Below are positions 58,297 to 64,000 of a stretch of 64,000 bases of DNA, in pieces; within the stretch, counting starts at the first letter, position 1; each line of letters starts with the position of its first letter. The notes beneath the pieces were generated by a model, which saw nothing but the letters and a program-made list of their open reading frames with translations, was not told the origin of the DNA and made no database searches. The stretch is from positions 1-64,000 of the forward strand of contig NZ_LWLS01000076.1 of assembly GCF_001905095.1 (NCBI RefSeq). The letters are read 5' to 3'. Both the position numbers and the translations under genes were made by a program. The DNA comes from Micromonospora sp. CB01531 (GTDB lineage Bacteria; Actinomycetota; Actinomycetes; Mycobacteriales; Micromonosporaceae).

Positions 58297-60331
58297 CACC
58301 CTCGCGCCGCCCGAGGTACGCCCGGTCGCGCCGGCACCCTCCGGCGGCCGGCGGGTCTGGCGGAGCGAACTGGGCCGGCTGCTGGAGGTGACGGCACTGG
58401 TCGGACTGGTGGTCACCCAACCGCTGCTGGACGTGCTGGGGCGCAGCCCCGACTTCTTCCTGTTCCACCGCGCCTCCCCGGCCGACGTCCTGCTCCTGGT
58501 GGCCCTGATCGCGATCGCGCCGACCGTGCCGGTAGCCCTGTTCGGCGCGGTCAGCCTGTGCGCCGGGCGGGTCACCCGGGCGGTCGTGCACACCCTCGTG
58601 GTGGGGCTGCTGCTGGCCGCGCTCGCCGTCCAGGTCGGGCGGCACACCACGCCGCTGCGGGGCGTACCGCTGCTGCTGGCGGCGGCCGTGGCCGGCGCCG
58701 TCGGGGCGGCCGCGCACCGCCGCTGGCGGGCGCCGGAGCGGGTGCTGCGGCTGGCCGCCGTCGGGCCGGCGATCTTCGTCGGCCTCTTCCTCTTCGCCTC
58801 GCCGGCCTCGGCGGTGGTGCTGCCCCGCGGCCACGCCGGCGCCGCCGGGGTGGCCGGCGCGGGCGTCCACCCGCCGGTGGTCATGATCGTCCTGGACGAG
58901 CTGCCGCTGGTCTCGCTGCTCGGACCGGACGGGCGGATCGACGCCACCCGGTACCCGCACTTCGCCGAGCTGGCCGCCGGCTCGACCTGGTACCGCAACG
59001 CCACCGGCGTCAGCGGCTGGACGCCGTACGCGCTGCCGGCCATGCTGACCGGCCGCTACCCGGCCGAGCCGGTCGCCCCGCACTACTCGCAGTACCCGGA
59101 CAACCTGTTCACCGCCCTCGGTGGCCTGTACGAGATCAAGGCGGAGGAGAGCATCACCCGGCTCTGCCCGCCCAGTCGCTGCGAGCAGGCGGCCGCGCCG
59201 CAGCAGGGCCTCGGCGTGCTGGTCCGGGAGAGCGGCAAACTGCTGCGGCAGGTCACCGCGCCGGTGGACATCCGGGTCGACCCCGAGACGTCGTACCGGG
59301 AGCTGACCCGGGCCGAGGCGGGGCTGGACGCGGCCGAGCCGGTCCCGGCGGACCCGAAGTTCCGCTGGGACGCCCTCAACGCCAACCAGCCGGCCCGCTT
59401 CACCAGCTTCCTCGCCGGGCTGCGCCCCTCGCCCCGGCCCACCCTGCACTTCCTGCACCTGCTGATGCCGCACGCGCCGTGGGCGTACCTGCCGTCCAGG
59501 GCCCGGTACGCCGCGCCCGAGGACCTGCCCAACGACGGCGCCGGCTGGGTGGACCTGGCCCGGCAGCGGCACCTGGCGCAGCTCGGCTACACGGACCGCC
59601 TGATCGGCGAGACGCTGCGGACGCTGCGCGCCTCCGGCCTCTACGACCAGGCCCTCGTCATGGTCACCGCCGACCACGGGGTGAGCTTCCTGCGCGACTG
59701 GCAGGGCCGGGGGATGGACGCCATCAACCACGCCGCCGACCAGGTCGCCTGGGTGCCGATGTTCGTCAAGGAGCCCGGCCAGCGGACCGGCCGGGTCGAC
59801 GACCGGAACTGGCAGCACGTCGACCTGCTGCCCACCATCGCCGACGAGACCCACATCCGGATCCCCTGGCGGATGGACGGCCGCTCGGCGAAGCAGTCCC
59901 CGCGCGAGGGCGCCGACAAGCGCTTCTACGACCGGCCCGGGGAACCTGTGCCGATCACCGGCGGGGTGCCGTCTCCGCCCGCCACCCCCGCCCCGGATCC
60001 GCTGGTCGGCACCCGGCCCGGCAACCGACCCGCCGGCGGTACGGCCACCGTGGCGAACCTCGCCGCGTTCCGCGCCGTCGACCCGGCGAACGGCGACCTG
60101 CCCGCCCTGGTCTGGGGCACCCTGCCGGCCTCGGTGCCGAACGGGACGAAGCTCGCGGTGGCGGTCAACGGGACCATCGGCGCGGTGGTCCCGGTCGTCC
60201 CGCCCGACAAGGGTGGCCGGCGGTTCGCGGCGCTGCTGCCCGACGACCGGCTCTTCGCCGCCGGCACCAACCGCCTGGACATCTACCGGGTGGCCGCGGA
60301 CGGCGCCCTGCGCCGGCTCACCCTGTCCTGA
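58289..60331 (+). CDS. Membrane-bound sulfatase/alkaline-phosphatase-superfamily enzyme
   Basis: A 680-residue protein. Four or five N-terminal transmembrane helices (residues ~30-180) include LLVALIAIAPTVPVALFGAV and VVHTLVVGLLLAALAV. An extracellular sulfatase-like domain follows: VVMIVLDELPLVSLLGPDG (metal Asp), GVSGWTPYALPAMLTG (nucleophile Thr/Ser), TLHFLHLLMPHAPWAYLPS, MVTADHGVSFLRDWQGRGMD and MFVKEPGQ. The layout matches phosphoglycerol- or phosphoethanolamine-transferase-like proteins, as used to decorate wall glycans or teichoic-type polymers. Overlap with the methyltransferase and the preceding micro-protein makes a three-gene operon. Confidence 0.9.
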   Translation: MADTLAPPEVRPVAPAPSGGRRVWRSELGRLLEVTALVGLVVTQPLLDVLGRSPDFFLFHRASPADVLLLVALIAIAPTVPVALFGAVSLCAGRVTRAVVHTLVVGLLLAALAVQVGRHTTPLRGVPLLLAAAVAGAVGAAAHRRWRAPERVLRLAAVGPAIFVGLFLFASPASAVVLPRGHAGAAGVAGAGVHPPVVMIVLDELPLVSLLGPDGRIDATRYPHFAELAAGSTWYRNATGVSGWTPYALPAMLTGRYPAEPVAPHYSQYPDNLFTALGGLYEIKAEESITRLCPPSRCEQAAAPQQGLGVLVRESGKLLRQVTAPVDIRVDPETSYRELTRAEAGLDAAEPVPADPKFRWDALNANQPARFTSFLAGLRPSPRPTLHFLHLLMPHAPWAYLPSRARYAAPEDLPNDGAGWVDLARQRHLAQLGYTDRLIGETLRTLRASGLYDQALVMVTADHGVSFLRDWQGRGMDAINHAADQVAWVPMFVKEPGQRTGRVDDRNWQHVDLLPTIADETHIRIPWRMDGRSAKQSPREGADKRFYDRPGEPVPITGGVPSPPATPAPDPLVGTRPGNRPAGGTATVANLAAFRAVDPANGDLPALVWGTLPASVPNGTKLAVAVNGTIGAVVPVVPPDKGGRRFAALLPDDRLFAAGTNRLDIYRVAADGALRRLTLS

Positions 60332-60465
60332 CCGCGCCGCCATGTCCTTCCCACGCCCCGGCGCGCGGCCGCGTGGTCGCGCTTCCACGGGGTTTCCCAG
60401 CCGGCAAGTCGGGAATCGCGTGACGCATACCTCACCGTAGAACCATGACGAGCGGTGTCCTCCCG

Positions 60466-60479
60466 ACCGTAAGTACGGT
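60466..60479. promoter_or_regulatory. Inverted repeat in the gltA leader
   Basis: ACCGTA and TACGGT flank AG, giving a 14-bp near-perfect dyad 49 bp upstream of the citrate synthase start, in the 197-bp gap after the sulfatase-like gene. It could be a repressor site or part of a hairpin. No factor is known. Confidence 0.4.
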
Positions 60480-60528
60480 AAAAGCGAAGGCAATTCAACG
60501 AAGATCTTGCCGGCGAAGCGAGGAACAC

Positions 60529-61812
<1,284 letters not shown>

Positions 61813-61823
61813 TTCCGGTCCTG

Positions 61824-61869
61824 ACGGCGAAGGCCGCCGACCCCGTACGGGGTCGGCGGCCTTCGCCGT
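61824..61869. terminator. 46-bp perfect palindrome, bidirectional terminator after gltA
   Basis: The arm ACGGCGAAGGCCGCCGACCC (and three more bases) is exactly inverted around 61846/61847, giving 23-bp arms with no loop bases. It lies 11 bp after the gltA stop and 14 bp before the stop of the convergent carboxypeptidase gene. Confidence 0.8.
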
Positions 61870-61882
61870 ATCGGTTGGGGCG

Positions 61883-64000
61883 TCAGCCCACCAGGGAGCG
61901 CAGCGGGATCTGCGCGTCCCGGAGGGCGTTCACCAGCTCACGCAGGTACGGGTGCTCGTCGGCCTGCAGGCCGTCCCGGTTCGGGATCACCAGGTAGGCC
62001 GACCCGTTCGCCACGGAGACCCGGGCGGTGTCGGTGTACCGGGCGACGATCGCCGCGGCGCGGTCGCGGTCACCGGCCGCCACCTCGACGGTGATCGGCC
62101 GCCACTCGCCGCCCAGGTTCTCCTCCACCGGCGCCGCCGCGGCGGCGGCCCGGGCGGGGTCGACGCCGGTCGTGCGGCTCAGGGCGGCCCGGCTCGGCGC
62201 GGCGCCCGCGCCCGCCGGGTAGAGCAGCGCGTTGGCCACCAGGTGCTGTGCGTTCTCGGTGTACGCCCGGAAGAGCGGGTTGAACGCGAACAGCACCGCC
62301 CGGCCGGCGCCGGTCGGCTCGTCCACCAGCGCGACCGTCCCCTTCAGTGCGTCGCTGTGCACCGAGTAGCCGTTCGACCAGAAGGTGTCACCGGACGGGT
62401 AGCTGAGTACGTTGGTGCCGGTGCTGCTCGGGTTCAGGATCGAGTCTTCGTTGTTGAACGCGAAGTCCTCCGCCGGGCGGCCCAGCGCGACCGGGCTGCC
62501 GTGATCGACGTTGACCCGCAGTTGCGAGCCGGGCACCTGGTAGCCGGCCGGCTTCCCCTTCTCAGTCGTCGAGGTGAGGCCAGCGGCCCGGGCCATCCGG
62601 GTGCCCTCGTTCCGCAACCCGATGTAGGTGTGGCCCTGGGCGATCCAGTTCCGCAGGTTGGCCTGCCCGGCGGGGGTGAGCCCGCCGGTCGAACTGCTGC
62701 CGTCCGGCACGAGCAGCACGGTGCGCTGGGTGAACGCCGGGCTGTTGTCGTTGATGTCGGCGGTGGTCACCGGCTTGAGGTCGAGGCCCCACCGCTTGCC
62801 CAACAGGTACCGGGCCTCGCCGTGCGAGCCGGAGGTGGTGGAGATGCCGGTGCCCTGGAACAGCCCGACGTCCGGCAGGTCAACCGCGGTCCCGCTGGCC
62901 GCCGTGTCGTGCGGGCTCAGGGTCACCCCGAGCGACCGGGCCAGCTGGTCGAGCTCCGGGGTCAGGCTCTTCGCGGGGAAGCCGACCACGCTGGTCTCGA
63001 GGTCACGGACCAGCGGCACGCCCTGGCCGAGCAGCCGGAAGGTGAGTTCGGCCGCCGCCGCGGAGTCCAGCGGGTAGGCGTACGAACCCTTCGCCCCGGC
63101 CGCCGAGGGCTTGCCGCCGGAGATCTGCCGGACCAGCTGGGCCGGGGGCCGGACCTCGTCGCCGGTGTAGATGGTGTTCACGCCCATGAGCAGCGGGTTG
63201 CTCCAGGCAGACACGTCATAGAAGTAGGGGAACGGCACGTACGCGTCCTCGCCCATGATCGCCTGGATCCAGTGCTTCTGCGGCTGGTCCATCGGGATCC
63301 AGTACGCGCCCACGGGCACGGTGACGTCGGTCGCGGTGCGCCCGCCGGAGATCCGCGCGTTGGGCACCGTGGTCGGTTTGGTCACCTCGTACACCTCGAC
63401 GTCCATCCGGCGCAGCCGCTCGACCAGCTGGCGCACGTCGCCGAGCTGGCGGTCGGGCAGCAGGAAGTACGACCGGATCTTGACGTCAGGCACCGGGAAC
63501 TGGACGGTGTTGGTCGGCTGGACCACCTCGTTCGGCTCCAGCGTGCCGGCCCTACCCTGGGCGAGCGCGTCCGTCCAGATCTTGAAGTAGCCGGTCAGCA
63601 CCTCGTGCTTGTTCGCGGCGGCCCAGCCGAGGGTCGACCACTGGGTGTGGAACTGCTGCTGGACCCGGTCGGCCACCGCCGACCCGCTGCCCTTCTCGAA
63701 GGTCATGCCGGCGGCACCGAAGCCGGCAGCCGGCACCGTGTCGCCGTACCCCATGAAGAACAGGTCGTACCTTGCGTAGTTGAAGTAGCACTCGGTGGTG
63801 ACGGCCCCGCCGCAGGCGCCGTTGAACCCGAAGCTGGCCTTGTTGGCCTCGCCGATCCGGTTGATCCAGTCGACGTTCTCGCTGGAGATCTCGTGGTGGA
63901 TCGGGTCGGCGTTCGGCGGGAAGAAGTACTGCTGACCGCCCATCTCGTGGGCGTCGATGAAGACCTGCGGCGGGTACTGCCGCAGGAGTTCAATCTTGCC
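61883..64000 (-). CDS. M14-family zinc carboxypeptidase, 3' part (start beyond window)
   Basis: 706 codons are visible and the frame is open at the right edge. The first visible segment, VFIDAHEMGGQQYFFPPNAD, contains the third metal-binding His of M14 carboxypeptidases. The first two ligands (HxxE) and the catalytic Glu region are partly off-window or later (the EKGSGSAVADR segment is the likely Glu motif: GMTFEKGSG). Beyond residue ~150 the protein carries large accessory beta-rich domains with no named family (RSYFLLPDRQLGDVRQLVER, QRTVLLVPDGSSSTGGLTPA). It is probably secreted and acts on peptide or protein C-termini. Confidence 0.85.
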   Translation of the reverse strand, partial: GKIELLRQYPPQVFIDAHEMGGQQYFFPPNADPIHHEISSENVDWINRIGEANKASFGFNGACGGAVTTECYFNYARYDLFFMGYGDTVPAAGFGAAGMTFEKGSGSAVADRVQQQFHTQWSTLGWAAANKHEVLTGYFKIWTDALAQGRAGTLEPNEVVQPTNTVQFPVPDVKIRSYFLLPDRQLGDVRQLVERLRRMDVEVYEVTKPTTVPNARISGGRTATDVTVPVGAYWIPMDQPQKHWIQAIMGEDAYVPFPYFYDVSAWSNPLLMGVNTIYTGDEVRPPAQLVRQISGGKPSAAGAKGSYAYPLDSAAAAELTFRLLGQGVPLVRDLETSVVGFPAKSLTPELDQLARSLGVTLSPHDTAASGTAVDLPDVGLFQGTGISTTSGSHGEARYLLGKRWGLDLKPVTTADINDNSPAFTQRTVLLVPDGSSSTGGLTPAGQANLRNWIAQGHTYIGLRNEGTRMARAAGLTSTTEKGKPAGYQVPGSQLRVNVDHGSPVALGRPAEDFAFNNEDSILNPSSTGTNVLSYPSGDTFWSNGYSVHSDALKGTVALVDEPTGAGRAVLFAFNPLFRAYTENAQHLVANALLYPAGAGAAPSRAALSRTTGVDPARAAAAAAPVEENLGGEWRPITVEVAAGDRDRAAAIVARYTDTARVSVANGSAYLVIPNRDGLQADEHPYLRELVNALRDAQIPLRSLVG

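Noticed and set aside
57494..60493. Antisense open frame of nearly 1000 codons over the methyltransferase and sulfatase-like genes
   Set aside because: The plus-strand proteins have clear motifs; the antisense translation is repetitive Arg/Gly/Pro sequence with no domain.

Overview
The window is high-GC actinobacterial chromosome. Codon use is GC-rich, GTG starts are common, start/stop overlaps of the GTGA or ATGA type are frequent, and long stem-loops without a U-tract sit between convergent genes. Diagnostic families point to Micromonosporaceae (Micromonospora or a close relative): XRE/DUF5753 paired with DUF397, XRE-TPR regulators, Hanks-type kinases, SpoIIE/STAS modules, and a citrate synthase of the actinobacterial type. 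The species assignment is inference. No rRNA or tRNA gene, CRISPR array, replication origin or recognisable secondary-metabolite cluster was seen.

Left part (1-12.9 kb): the tail of an IS110-type transposase; a divergent MBL-hydrolase/MerR pair with a clear operator; a quinone-oxidoreductase-like gene; a gene-poor 1.4 kb stretch; a Nudix gene convergent with an XRE-TPR regulator. That regulator is divergent from an operon of five very small genes chained by 4-base overlaps and ending in a methyltransferase, with a 19-bp palindrome in the divergent gap. OsmC, PemK-like, APH-like, diguanylate cyclase and DUF397/XRE genes follow.

Middle (13-34.5 kb): a LacI regulator with an operator over its own promoter, a membrane Ser/Thr kinase, DedA, a CapA-like lipoprotein, gdhA, a MazG-like protein, a MocR regulator whose start codon overlaps that of a divergent EamA exporter, pirin, several DUF proteins, a CaiB-type CoA racemase, and terC preceded by a probable yybP-ykoY manganese riboswitch but carrying a frameshift. 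Then come a molybdo-oxidoreductase/flavin reductase/DUF6510 operon, a repeat island, an S4-type ribosomal protein paralogue, and an NDH-2-like dehydrogenase.

Right part (34.5-64 kb): an AI-2E-type permease, a spermidine-synthase-like protein, a DUF2267/PCD-like fusion, and a partner-switching cluster (three STAS proteins, a SpoIIE phosphatase, a B12-binding protein, a receiver protein, a DivIVA-like protein). A 2.2 kb TnpB element interrupts that cluster and ends the B12-binding gene, which also has a frameshift. Beyond lie a lytic-enzyme-like exported protein, an EEP-family phosphatase, a second kinase, a two-component system followed by two membrane glycosyltransferases, an AraC/VOC pair, an operon of micro-membrane protein, methyltransferase and sulfatase-like membrane enzyme, citrate synthase, and the 3' part of a large M14 carboxypeptidase running off the window.
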